Assembly (NCBI GenBank): GCA_963794475.1
Contig: CAWCDW010000003.1
Coordinates: 372,001-436,000, forward strand
Direction: 5' to 3'
DNA from: GAS188 sp963794475
GTDB taxonomy: Bacteria > Pseudomonadota > Alphaproteobacteria > Rhizobiales > Beijerinckiaceae
Length of the DNA stretch: 64,000 nt
Part shown: positions 1 through 8,413 of the stretch, piece after piece
Layout of the letters: the number at the start of each line of letters is the position of its first letter
Position numbering within the stretch: the first letter of the stretch is position 1
Made by a program: the position numbers and the translations under genes
Notes under the pieces: generated by a model
The model's database searches: none
Told to the model about the DNA's origin: nothing
Seen by the model: only the letters and a program-made list of their open reading frames with translations

Positions 1-1868
1 TGCGCATCGCCGGGCGAGCGCTTTACGAGAAAGCCTCGGTGGCGCTCCCGGAAGGCGCGCGCGTGGGCTTTGTCGGGCGCAACGGCTCGGGCAAGACCAC
101 CCTGTTCAACGCCATCGCGGGCGAGCTCTCCCCGGACGACGGCACGATCTCGCTGCCCAAGGCCGCAAGGATCGGGCGGGTGGCGCAGGAAGTGCCGGGT
201 GGCCCCGAAAGCCTGATCGAGGTCGTGCTCGCCGCCGACAAGGAGCGCGCCCAGCTCATGATCGAGCGCGAAACGGCAAGCGATCCGCACCGCATCGCCG
301 AGATCGAGACGCGCCTTGTCGATATCGACGCGCATTCAGCTGAGGCGCGCGCCGGCGCCATCCTGCACGGGCTCGGCTTCTCTTCGGAGGCGCAGCGTCG
401 CCCCTGCGCGGAGTTTTCGGGCGGCTGGCGAATGCGCGTCGCGCTCGCCGCCGTGCTCTTCGCCGAGCCCGATTTGCTGCTTCTCGACGAGCCGACGAAT
501 TACCTCGATCTCGAGGGCACGCTGTGGCTTTACGATTACCTGTCGCGCTATCCGCGCACCGCGCTCATCATCTCGCATGACCGCGAGTTGTTGAACGAGG
601 CCGTCGACCACATCGTGCATCTGAGCGAGCGCAAGCTCACGCTTTACAAGGGTGGCTATGACGACTTCGAAAAGCGCCGGCGCGAGCAGGCGGCCTTGCA
701 GATGAAGACGCGCGAGAAACAGATCGCCGAGCGCAAGCATTTGCAGGCCTTCGTCGACCGCTTCCGCGCCAAGGCTAGCAAGGCGCGTCAGGCGCAATCG
801 CGGGTCAAGCGGCTCGAGAAAATGGAGCCTATCGCCGCGGTCGCCGAGGAGGCCGTGCTGCCCTTCAACCTGCCGACGCCCGAGCGCGCCTTGGCGCCGC
901 CGCTGATGTCGTTCGAGAAGGTGAAGGGCGGGTATGGCGAACGCGTCGTGCTTTCACGCATCGACGCGACGCTCTTGCCCGACGATCGTATCGCGCTCCT
1001 CGGCGCGAACGGCAACGGCAAATCGACATTGGCCAAATTGCTCACCGGCCGGCTCGAGCCGCTTTCGGGCGAAATCAAGCGTTCCTCGAAACTCAAGGTC
1101 GCCTATTTCGCCCAGCATCAGCTCGACGAGCTCGATGTGAAAGGCACGCCGCTCTCGCATGTGACGGCCCGCATGCCGGACGCCTTCGAGAGCAAGCGCC
1201 GCGCCGCCGTCGCCCGCATGGGGTTCTCGGGCGACACCTCGGAAAAGCCGATCACCGCCTTGTCGGGCGGCGAGAAGGCGCGCCTGCTTCTCGGCCTCGC
1301 GACGCTTGAGGCGCCCCATCTTCTCGTGCTCGACGAGCCCACGAACCATCTCGACATCGACGCGCGCGCGGCGCTCGCCGAGGCGCTCAACGATTACGGC
1401 GGCGCCGTGGTGCTCATCACGCATGATCGCTTCCTGCTGGACGCTTGCGCCGATCGGCTTTGGCTCGTCGCGGATGGACGCGTCGCCCCCTTCGACGGCG
1501 ATGTCGACGATTATCGCCGCCTCGTCCTTTCGGGAGGCCCCTCGAGGCGCGGCGCGAGGAAAGCGAAAGGCGCGCCGTCGCGCGATTACGCGACCGGCAC
1601 TTATGACGGCAGCTCCGGCCGCGACGCGCCCCCGCCAACCGCGCCTCGCCCGCAAGCCGCGACGAGGAAGCAGCTCGCCTCCGTCGAGGAGCGGATGGCG
1701 AAGCTCTCGGCGCTCATCGCCAAGATCGACTCCGCGCTCGCCGACGGCACCGCCTTCGTCGCCGAGCCCAAGCGCGCCAAGCTTCTCGCCAAGCAGCGCC
1801 GCGAGCTCGAGGCGGCCCTCGCCCAGGTCGAGACCGAGTGGCTCGAGGTAAGCGAAGCCGCCGAGTGA
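1..1868 (+). CDS. ABC-F family ATP-binding protein, 5' end outside window
   Basis: Soluble protein with two ABC ATPase domains in tandem and no membrane segments, the ABC-F architecture (ribosome-associated ATPases such as Uup, EttA and YbiT). The frame is open from base 3 (RIAGRALYEKASVALPEG), a typical start of the first domain, so only a few codons appear to lie upstream. Domain 1 has Walker A GRNGSGKTT, signature FSGGWRMRVAL and Walker B LLLLDEPTNYLD. The linker is charged and coiled-coil-like. Domain 2 has GANGNGKST, signature LSGGEKARLLL and LLVLDEPTNHLD. The C-terminal ~90 residues, after a low-complexity stretch, look like the coiled coil of Uup-type proteins. The family acts on the translating ribosome; which subgroup this belongs to cannot be settled here. 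Confidence 0.93.
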   Translation, partial: RIAGRALYEKASVALPEGARVGFVGRNGSGKTTLFNAIAGELSPDDGTISLPKAARIGRVAQEVPGGPESLIEVVLAADKERAQLMIERETASDPHRIAEIETRLVDIDAHSAEARAGAILHGLGFSSEAQRRPCAEFSGGWRMRVALAAVLFAEPDLLLLDEPTNYLDLEGTLWLYDYLSRYPRTALIISHDRELLNEAVDHIVHLSERKLTLYKGGYDDFEKRRREQAALQMKTREKQIAERKHLQAFVDRFRAKASKARQAQSRVKRLEKMEPIAAVAEEAVLPFNLPTPERALAPPLMSFEKVKGGYGERVVLSRIDATLLPDDRIALLGANGNGKSTLAKLLTGRLEPLSGEIKRSSKLKVAYFAQHQLDELDVKGTPLSHVTARMPDAFESKRRAAVARMGFSGDTSEKPITALSGGEKARLLLGLATLEAPHLLVLDEPTNHLDIDARAALAEALNDYGGAVVLITHDRFLLDACADRLWLVADGRVAPFDGDVDDYRRLVLSGGPSRRGARKAKGAPSRDYATGTYDGSSGRDAPPPTAPRPQAATRKQLASVEERMAKLSALIAKIDSALADGTAFVAEPKRAKLLAKQRRELEAALAQVETEWLEVSEAAE

Positions 1869-2000
1869 GGGCGCCGCCCCCTTCTTCCGCGCCCTGCGCG
1901 CGGCAGAAGGAGTCGACGCGAGTACTTCACTTGCGAGACGAGGACGCGGGCGCTGCGAACACGCAAAGAGCGTCGCAGGAAAATGGACCAGCGCGCATGT

Positions 2001-2051
2001 CCCCCTCCCCCCGCGACGAATGTCGCGCCGGGGAGGGTACGGGTGGGGGGC
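2001..2051. repeat. REP-like GC-rich palindrome, left copy
   Basis: Hairpin with CCCTCCCC / GGGGAGGG arms (about 2003-2037) around an inner GCGAC/GTCGC stem, followed by a conserved tail (GTACGGGTGGGGGGC). A 22-nt block of this unit (2030-2051) occurs again as an exact reverse complement at 2137-2158. Short palindrome plus conserved tail in an intergenic space is the layout of REP/BIME sequences. No RAYT transposase gene is present in the window. Confidence 0.7.
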
Positions 2052-2136
2052 GGTCAAGATAAGCGCGAATGCCGTCAGGCTTGCACCGACGTCGTCTCGG
2101 GAGGAGGCCAATGATCACTGTTGTCGAAGCGGCATT

Positions 2137-2180
2137 GCCCCCCACCCGTACCCTCCCCGCCACTTCGTGGGGGGAGGGGG
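2137..2180. repeat. REP-like GC-rich palindrome, right copy (inverted)
   Basis: Inverted partner of the unit at 2001-2051. The conserved tail comes first (2137-2158, exact reverse complement of 2030-2051), then a hairpin CCCTCCCC-GCCAC-TTC-GTGG-GGGGAGGG (2151-2178). The two units are about 85 bp apart. The whole gene-free stretch 1869-2328 holds this pair, the terminator-like hairpin at 2292-2326 and nothing else I can recognise. Confidence 0.7.
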
Positions 2181-2291
2181 TCCCCGGCGCAGGCCCGCTA
2201 TTTCCGAAGCGCGCTGCCCGTGAATGCGCCCATACGTCCAGCCCCGGCAGGGTTACCGCCCGGCACTTTGGGCTTGCAAAATGGTAAGAGG

Positions 2292-2326
2292 TCCTTCTCC
2301 CGCGCGAAGAGCGCGCGGGAAGGAGG
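2292..2326 (-). terminator. terminator-like hairpin after the BMP ABC operon
   Basis: Long GC-rich inverted repeat (CCTTCTCCCGCGC / GCGCGCGGGAAGGAGG with a small bulge) three bases beyond the stop codon of the last permease gene. On the minus strand it is followed by a moderately T-rich stretch rather than a clean T-run, so intrinsic termination is likely but not certain. It could also stop readthrough from the other direction. Confidence 0.55.
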
Positions 2327-2328
2327 GG

Positions 2329-3312
2329 CTAGCGCTCCTTCACATAAGGAATCCCCGACGCTCGCGGCGGCACCGCGCGGCCGACGAAGCCGGCGAGCAG
2401 GATCACGGTCGCGAGGTAGGGCAGCGCTTGGATGGCTTGCACCGGCACGCTGATGCCGCCGGGAAGCACCGCTCCCTGAAGCCTGATCGAGATGGCGTCG
2501 AGGAGGCCGAAAAGAAGGCAAGCGCCCAGCGCCGGCCAGGCCCTCCAATGCGCGAAGATGAGCGCTGTGAGCGCGATGAAGCCTTTGCCGGCCGTCATCA
2601 GCGGCAGAAAGCCCGCGGCTTGCGACACTGAGAGGTAGGTGCCGCCGATGCCGCAGAGCACGCCGCTCATGATCACCGCGCGGTAGCGCAAGGACGAGAC
2701 GGAGATGCCGGCGGTATCGACGGCGCCGGGTTCGTTGCCGACCGCGCGAAGGCGAAGCCCGAAGCGGGTGCGCGCGATCACGAGGCTCGTGAGCGGAACC
2801 GCAATGAGCGCCAGATAAACGGGCGCCGGATGCCCGGAAAGCACGTCGGCATAGAGCGGTCCGAGGATCGGCACGGACTTGAGCGCCGTGGCGCCCGGCA
2901 AAACGAGATCCGGGAATCGGGCCGGCCCTTCGAGCGGCGGTGTCCGGCCGCCCTCGCCGTACCAGGCATTGCCGATAACCGCCGTCAATCCGGCCGCAAG
3001 GAGGTTGATGGCGACGCCCGAGACGATCTGATTGCCGCGCTGGCTGATCGAGGCGAAGCCGTGCAGCAAGGCGAAGGCGACGGAAGCGAGAATGCCGGCG
3101 GCAAGTCCGACCCAGGCCGAATGGAACGCAAAAGCCGCGGCGGCGGAAGCGAAGGCGGCGATCAGCATCTTCCCTTCAAGGCCGATGTCGACGATCCCGG
3201 AACGCTCGGACCACAGTCCCGCAAGGCAGGCGGCGATCAGCGGCACGGAGAGCCGCAAAGCCGAGGCGAGCACCACGGCGATCAGCGTCGAATTTTCGGC
3301 GAGCGCGTTCAT
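2329..3312 (-). CDS. ABC transporter permease, nucleoside/simple-sugar type (second permease)
   Basis: Integral membrane permease of the BPD_transp_2 family, similar to NupQ/YufQ-type subunits that pair with BMP-family binding proteins. About 8-10 hydrophobic segments are visible. The hallmark LWSERSGIVDIGLEGKMLIAA occurs about 30 residues in, as usual for the second permease of these systems. I chose the ATG giving MNALAENSTLI (about 327 aa); an upstream in-frame ATG at 3360 would add 16 residues that do not look like family sequence. Last gene of a five-gene operon with its permease partner, ATPase and two binding proteins upstream on the same strand. Substrate not determined; nucleosides or related compounds are the family norm. 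Confidence 0.9.
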   Translation of the reverse strand: MNALAENSTLIAVVLASALRLSVPLIAACLAGLWSERSGIVDIGLEGKMLIAAFASAAAAFAFHSAWVGLAAGILASVAFALLHGFASISQRGNQIVSGVAINLLAAGLTAVIGNAWYGEGGRTPPLEGPARFPDLVLPGATALKSVPILGPLYADVLSGHPAPVYLALIAVPLTSLVIARTRFGLRLRAVGNEPGAVDTAGISVSSLRYRAVIMSGVLCGIGGTYLSVSQAAGFLPLMTAGKGFIALTALIFAHWRAWPALGACLLFGLLDAISIRLQGAVLPGGISVPVQAIQALPYLATVILLAGFVGRAVPPRASGIPYVKER

Positions 3313-3367
3313 CGGGCGACGGAAACCTGAGCCTTTGCCGACGGCGCGTGCCGATGGCATTGCCGCT

Positions 3368-4465
3368 TCATATCGCGGCTCGGCGCGGAATCAGGCCGGC
3401 GACGCCGCGCCGGAAAAGACTGTCGAACGCCCCGGCAAACAGGATCAGTACGCCGCCGATCACCGTCACCATGTCGCGCGTGATCGTCGGATGGTCGAAG
3501 GAGAGCTCCGCCCCGCCTTGATAAAGCATTCCGAACAAGAGGGCCGCGAGCACGACGCCCAACGGATGGGCACGGCCCATGAGCGCCACCGCGATGCCGA
3601 CAAAGCCGTAGCCTGAGGTGAATTCCGGAAGGAGACGCTGCTGCACGCCGAGCACCTCGTTGAGCGCGAGCCCGGCCGCGAGCGCGCCCGAGAGCGCCAT
3701 CGTCAGCATGGTGATGCGCGAAGGTGAGATGCCGGCGTAGACGGCCGCCGCCGGGCTCGCCCCAACGGTGCGGATCGCGTTGCCCAATCGGGAGCGGTAG
3801 ATGGTGAGCCAGATTCCGAAGGCCGCGAGCAGCGCCAAAGGGAACGACAGGTTCAGCGGCGTCGTCGGCATGTTGACGCCGAGCGCGCGAAGCAAATCGT
3901 GAATGAAGGCGAGATGCGCATTCGGCCCGAAGCCACGCGTCTCGGGCGCCATCGACTTCGGATTGCCGATCACATTCACGAGAAGATAGACCAGCAGGAT
4001 GGCGGCGAGGAAGTTGAACATGATCGTCGTGATCACGACATGGCTGCCGCGCCGCGCTTGCAAATAACCGGGGATGAAGGCGAAGAGCGCGCCCGCGGCC
4101 ACGGCCGCCCCAATGGCAAGCGGCAGCACGATCACGGCCGGCCGATCGTCGAGCGCAAGGCAGACGAGCGTCGCGCCGATACCGGCGAGCGTCGCTTGAC
4201 CCTCGACCCCGATATTGAAAAGGCCGGCGTGAAAGGCGACCGCGACCGCAAGGCCGGCAAAGATGAAATTCGTCGCGTAATAGAGGGTAAAGCCGAGGCC
4301 TTCACGCGAGCCAAGGCTTCCCTCGACCAATATGCGCGTCGCCTCGAGCGGGTTTTCGCCGATCGCGGACACCACGAGACCTGCGACTAGAAACGCCGCG
4401 ACGGTCGCGATCGCCGGCACCAGGGCGACATCCGCCCATCTCGGCAGCTCGATGGGCGCGCTCAC
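3368..4465 (-). CDS. ABC transporter permease, nucleoside/simple-sugar type (first permease)
   Basis: Membrane permease of about 365 aa, the NupP/YufP-type partner of the gene downstream. Family motif FHAGLFNIGVEGQATLAGIGA lies about 80 residues in, with about ten hydrophobic spans around it. Start set at a GTG (VSAPIELPRWADVALVP) because it makes a 4-base GTGA overlap with the stop codon of the upstream ATPase gene, a sign of translational coupling; the longer reading adds 31 low-quality residues. Together with the ATPase and BMP proteins it should form an inner-membrane importer. Confidence 0.9.
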   Translation of the reverse strand: MSAPIELPRWADVALVPAIATVAAFLVAGLVVSAIGENPLEATRILVEGSLGSREGLGFTLYYATNFIFAGLAVAVAFHAGLFNIGVEGQATLAGIGATLVCLALDDRPAVIVLPLAIGAAVAAGALFAFIPGYLQARRGSHVVITTIMFNFLAAILLVYLLVNVIGNPKSMAPETRGFGPNAHLAFIHDLLRALGVNMPTTPLNLSFPLALLAAFGIWLTIYRSRLGNAIRTVGASPAAAVYAGISPSRITMLTMALSGALAAGLALNEVLGVQQRLLPEFTSGYGFVGIAVALMGRAHPLGVVLAALLFGMLYQGGAELSFDHPTITRDMVTVIGGVLILFAGAFDSLFRRGVAGLIPRRAAI

Positions 4466-6006
4466 GCCGCCATCTCCTTGACCCCCGCCATCAAGAGCCC
4501 GAGATCGCCGAGATCCGTGCTCTCCGGGCGTCGCTCGCCGGTGATGCGCCCACCGCAAAGAACGAGGATGCGATCGCTCAAGGCCATGATCTCCTCGAGC
4601 TCGACCGAGACGAGAAGGATCGCGACGCCCGCGTCTCGCAAAGCGAGCAAGCGGCCATGGATGAACTCGATGGCGCCGATATCGACGCCGCGCGTGGGCT
4701 GCCCGACGAGCAGCACCTTGGGCGAGCGCTCAATTTCGCGGGCAAGCACGATCTTCTGCTGATTGCCGCCCGAGAATTTCGCGGTCTTGAGGTAAGGGTC
4801 GCGCGGGCGCACGTCGTAATCCTGCATGCGCCGCGAGAGATCCTCGGCCATGGCGCCTTGGTCGAGCAAGAGGCCTCGCCCGTAGCGCGCCTCATCGGTG
4901 AAGCCGAGCGCGGCGCTCTCGAAGGCGGGAAAAGGCGGGACGAGACCCATGCGCAGCCGATCCTCTGGCACATGCAGGAGCCCGGCGCGGCGAAGCGCGC
5001 GCGGGTTCGTGGCTCGCGCGTCCAACCGCGTGCCGGCGAGCGTAACCTTTCCTGCGCTCATCGGCGTGATTCCGGAGAGCGCCGCGAGCAATTCGCTCTG
5101 GCCATTTCCCGCGACCCCGGCGATGCCGATGATCTCGCCCGCCCGCAGCGAGAAGGATATGTCGTCGAGCCGTTGCACGCCGCGCTCATCGACGACACGG
5201 AGCCCCTCGACCTCGAGCATCGGCGCTCCGGCTTCGCGTGGTTTTTTCTCGACGCGGAGCAACACCTCGCGGCCGACCATGAGCGCGGCGAGCTCGCGCG
5301 GCGAGGTGCTCGCCGTGTCCATCGTCGCGACGATCTCGCCGCGACGCATGACGCTGACGCGATCGGTCGCCGCCATGATCTCTTGCAGCTTATGGGTGAT
5401 GAGAATGATGGTCTTGCCTTGCGCCTTGAGCGCCGCGAGCAGCTTGAAAAGCGCCGTCGCCTCAGGGGGTGTGAGCACCGCGGTCGGCTCGTCGAGCACC
5501 AGCACATTGGCGCCGCGGTAGAGCGCCTTGATGATCTCGACCCGCTGGTGCTGGCCGACAGATAGATCCCGGATGCGGGCGTCGGGATCGACGGCTAGGC
5601 CGTAATCCTCGGCGAAGCCTTCGAGTTCGGCGCGCGCCTTCTTCGCCCCCGTCGCGAGCCAGGCGCCGCCTTCGGCGCCGAGCATGACGTTCTCGAGGAC
5701 GCTCAGCTCATCGACCAGCATGAAGTGCTGGAACACCATGCCGATCCCGGCTTCGATCGCCGCGTGCGAGTTCACGATGCGCAGGCTCTTGCCGTCGATC
5801 CTGATCTCGCCGGCATCCGCCTCGTAGAAGCCGTAGAGGATCGACATGAGCGTCGATTTGCCCGCGCCATTCTCCCCGACGATGCCGTGGATCGAGCCCT
5901 TGGCGATCTCGAGTGTGACGTTACGGTTGGCGCGCACCGCGCCGAAGCTCTTGTCGATGCCGATGAGCTCGACCGCCGGGAGCGGCGCGGATGGCGCCTT
6001 GCTCAT
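4462..6006 (-). CDS. ABC importer ATPase with two nucleotide-binding domains (nucleoside/sugar type)
   Basis: Fused double ATPase of about 514 aa, as in NupO/YufO, MglA and RbsA. Domain 1 has Walker A GENGAGKST, signature LSVGQHQRVEI and Walker B VLVLDEPTAVL. Domain 2 has a degenerate Walker A (GVAGNGQSE, usual for this class) and signature FSGGNQQKIVLAREI, with GQPTRGVDIGA in place of a canonical Walker B/D-loop. Start set at the ATG that overlaps the upstream stop as ATGA (MSKAPSAPLPAVE). Powers the two permeases encoded downstream. Confidence 0.93.
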   Translation of the reverse strand: MSKAPSAPLPAVELIGIDKSFGAVRANRNVTLEIAKGSIHGIVGENGAGKSTLMSILYGFYEADAGEIRIDGKSLRIVNSHAAIEAGIGMVFQHFMLVDELSVLENVMLGAEGGAWLATGAKKARAELEGFAEDYGLAVDPDARIRDLSVGQHQRVEIIKALYRGANVLVLDEPTAVLTPPEATALFKLLAALKAQGKTIILITHKLQEIMAATDRVSVMRRGEIVATMDTASTSPRELAALMVGREVLLRVEKKPREAGAPMLEVEGLRVVDERGVQRLDDISFSLRAGEIIGIAGVAGNGQSELLAALSGITPMSAGKVTLAGTRLDARATNPRALRRAGLLHVPEDRLRMGLVPPFPAFESAALGFTDEARYGRGLLLDQGAMAEDLSRRMQDYDVRPRDPYLKTAKFSGGNQQKIVLAREIERSPKVLLVGQPTRGVDIGAIEFIHGRLLALRDAGVAILLVSVELEEIMALSDRILVLCGGRITGERRPESTDLGDLGLLMAGVKEMAA

Positions 6007-7025
6007 GGCTGGCAGGAACGCGTCTTGGTCCAATCCGGCACGGCGAGCGCACCCGTCGTGATCGCGTCCTTCGCCCTTCCGAGCGCCGCGCGCATTTCAT
6101 CGGTCAGCAGTGCCTTGTTGGCGTCATCGACCGCGATGTCGATGCCCCCTTCAGCGACGCCGAGGAGGCGCGCCCCGGCTTGCCATTTCCCCGCCGCGGC
6201 ATCCTGAAGCGCAAGATACACGGCATTGTCGGTGCGCTTGAGCAGGCTCGTAAGGACGTAACCGGGATAAAGCCCGTTCTGGTTCGAATCCGAACCGATG
6301 CCGAGCACCTTGGCGTCGGCCGCGGCGCGCAGCACGCCAAGCCCGGTCGCGCCCGCAGCCTGCAGCACCACATCGGCGCCTTGGCCGATCTCGGAGCGCG
6401 CGAGCTCGGCACCGCGCGCCGGATCGGTGAAGGCGGCCGGCGTGTCCCCCGCATAGGTCTCGAGCACCACGGTGCCGGGGCGCGCGGCCTTCGCGCCTTT
6501 TTCATAACCGCAAGCGATGCGGCGAATGATCGGCAGATCCATGCCGCCGACCATCCCGACCTTGCCCGTCTTCGAGGCCATCGCGGCCATCATGCCGACG
6601 AGGTAGCCGCCTTCCTGCTCCTTGAAGACGACCGATTGCACATTCGGCCTGTCCACGACGGCATCGACGATGACGAAACGGGTTTTTGGAAAATCGCGGG
6701 CGACCTTGTCGACGGCCGAGACGAAGGGGAAGCCGATCGCGATGATCGGATCCTCGCCACGCGAGGCGAAGCGCCGCAGCACGGCTTCGCGCTCGACATC
6801 GCTCTTCACCTCGAATTCGCGAAATTCCGTGCCGGTCGCGGATTTAAAACGCTCGATCCCGCGATACGCGCCCTCGTTGAAGGAGGCGTCGAATTTCACC
6901 AGATTGTAGAGGATGGCGGGCCGAAGCGGCTCGGCGACCGCGGGGTGAGGCGCGCCGATCCCGGCGAGCACAAGCGCGGCACCCAAAAATTCCGCGCCGA
7001 AAGCGCTTGCGCCGCGACGCTTCAT
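6003..7025 (-). CDS. BMP-family periplasmic substrate-binding protein (second copy)
   Basis: About 340 aa. The N-terminus has a signal sequence (MKRRG..., hydrophobic core, cleavage likely after PAVA-EP) and no lipobox Cys, so it is periplasmic rather than a lipoprotein. The body is a BMP/Med/PnrA-type binding protein: PAILYN, FDASFNEG, VVFKEQEGGYLVG, GMVGGMD, GADVVLQAAGATGLGV, LGIGSDSNQ. The usual DKSFN is DASFN here, unlike the neighbouring copy. Start is the ATG directly before the signal peptide; the frame is open further upstream but the extension is not protein-like. Paralogue of the gene at 7099-8103, roughly 50-55 percent identical by eye. Confidence 0.9.
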   Translation of the reverse strand: MKRRGASAFGAEFLGAALVLAGIGAPHPAVAEPLRPAILYNLVKFDASFNEGAYRGIERFKSATGTEFREFEVKSDVEREAVLRRFASRGEDPIIAIGFPFVSAVDKVARDFPKTRFVIVDAVVDRPNVQSVVFKEQEGGYLVGMMAAMASKTGKVGMVGGMDLPIIRRIACGYEKGAKAARPGTVVLETYAGDTPAAFTDPARGAELARSEIGQGADVVLQAAGATGLGVLRAAADAKVLGIGSDSNQNGLYPGYVLTSLLKRTDNAVYLALQDAAAGKWQAGARLLGVAEGGIDIAVDDANKALLTDEMRAALGRAKDAITTGALAVPDWTKTRSCQP

Positions 7026-7098
7026 CACCTTCACGCGGCGCGCTGCGGAAGAGGAAAGAGTGCTCGCCCGGCAGCTTCGCAAAGCTGCGCCTGCCCGC

Positions 7099-8103
7099 TC
7101 AGTCGGGGCACTTCTGATCCGCCATGTAGTCATGGACCTTGATCGTGCCGCCGACGATATCGGCCGATGCCTTGTCGGCCGCGGCCTTGATCTCGGTCGT
7201 GACGAGTGCCTTGTTGCTGTCGTCGAGCGCATAGCCGACGCCGTTCTCCTTCAAGCCGAGCACATAGACCCCTGGCGTGAACTGTCCGTTCTTGGCATCG
7301 GTGAAGGTGTTGTAGGTGGCGACATCGACGCGCTTGAGCATCGAGGTCAGCACATGGCCCGGAAACAGCCCGTCCTGGTTCGAATCGACCCCGATGCCGA
7401 GCTTGCCGGCGTCGGCAGCTGCGCGCAACACGCCAAGCCCCGTGCCGCCCGCCGCGTGATAGACGACATCGGCGCCTCGATCCATTTGCGATTTCGCGAG
7501 CTCGCCGCCCTTGACGGGATCATTCCAGGCCGCGCCCGTCGTGCCGGTCATGTTCTGCATCACCTCGATCCCGGGCTTTGCGTATTTCGCGCCCTCGACG
7601 TAGCCGCAGGCGAATTTGCGGATGAGCGGAATATCCATGCCGCCGACGAAGCCGATCTTTCCCGTCTTCGAGGCGAGCGCCGCCATCAGCCCGACCAGGA
7701 ATGAACCTTCCTGCTCCTTGAAGACGATGGAGCGGACATTCGGCTTATCGACGACAGCGTCGATGACGGCGAATTTGACGTCGGGAAATTCCGCCGCGAC
7801 CTTCTCGAGCGCGCTCGCCTGAGTGAAGCCAACCGCGACGATGGGAGAAAAGCCATCATGCGCGAAGCGGCGCAACGCCTGCTCGCGTTGCGCGTCGTTC
7901 TGGATCTCGAAATCGCGAAAATCGATTCCGGTATCCTGCTTGAACTTCATCGCCCCGTTCGCCACGCCTTCGTTGAAGGATTTGTCGAATTTGCCGCCGA
8001 GATCGTAGACGACCGCCGGCTTGATCTCGGCCGCGGCGGCCAGCGACGCCTGCCCGAGCGCTGTCGCGAGCGCAAAGCCGAGAATGGATGCGAAACGCGC
8101 CAT
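7099..8103 (-). CDS. BMP-family periplasmic substrate-binding protein (first copy)
   Basis: First gene of the importer operon, about 334 aa. ATG preceded by a strong GGGGAGAG ribosome-binding site. Type I signal peptide (MARFASILGFALATALG... ending near AAA-E), no lipobox. Family motifs are intact: PAVVYDLGGKFDKSFNEG, VVDKPNVRSIVFKEQEGS, GFVGGMD, ADVVYHAAGGTGLGV, LGIGVDSNQ. Known BMP proteins bind purine nucleosides (PnrA) or related ligands; the exact ligand cannot be read from sequence. Two tandem binding proteins serving one ABC core suggests a broadened substrate range. Confidence 0.92.
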   Translation of the reverse strand: MARFASILGFALATALGQASLAAAAEIKPAVVYDLGGKFDKSFNEGVANGAMKFKQDTGIDFRDFEIQNDAQREQALRRFAHDGFSPIVAVGFTQASALEKVAAEFPDVKFAVIDAVVDKPNVRSIVFKEQEGSFLVGLMAALASKTGKIGFVGGMDIPLIRKFACGYVEGAKYAKPGIEVMQNMTGTTGAAWNDPVKGGELAKSQMDRGADVVYHAAGGTGLGVLRAAADAGKLGIGVDSNQDGLFPGHVLTSMLKRVDVATYNTFTDAKNGQFTPGVYVLGLKENGVGYALDDSNKALVTTEIKAAADKASADIVGGTIKVHDYMADQKCPD

Positions 8104-8234
8104 AATTCTCTCCCCTTCATCCATCGCCGCCACCCGAACCCGACACCGCGGGCGCTCCGCGAGCCATGTTTCCACAGTCGCGTGCGCCGGGCAAACGTCT
8201 CGAATGAGGGGCGTGAGGAACGAGCGAAGACGTT

Positions 8235-8413
8235 AATTCGCTGACAGCTTACCAATTCCCCTTTTTATGCGTTCCTATCCCGACTGTCGCAGGATGGGAA
8301 CAGCACGGAGCTGACGGAAGATCTGGACCCGCCTTCGCGTGGGCTTCGCGGGGATAAACGGAATGGCGCGCCCCGGGTTTATAAATGGGGAATTGGTAAG
8401 CTGTCACCGAATT
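8235..8413. mobile_element. MITE-like inverted-repeat element, non-coding
   Basis: Near-perfect terminal inverted repeats: 8242-8261 (TGACAGCTTACCAATTCCCC) and its exact reverse complement at 8387-8406. With one mismatch the arms extend to 27 nt (8235-8261 and 8387-8413). The interior (~125 bp) encodes nothing and carries further stems (GTTCCTATCC 8271-8280 with GGATGGGAAC 8291-8300; CCCGC 8328 with GCGGG 8348 region). The arms are clearly more AT-rich than the flanks. The right arm contains the last codons and stop of the GNAT gene. Size, long terminal repeats and lack of coding fit a MITE or another palindromic mobile repeat; no clear target-site duplication was found. The rest of the gap 8104-8403 shows nothing else recognisable. 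Confidence 0.6.

Noticed and set aside
1838..2548. Several short frames in the gene-free region around the REP-like repeats
   Set aside because: They read through the palindromes and the permease gene in wrong frames; no protein-like features.
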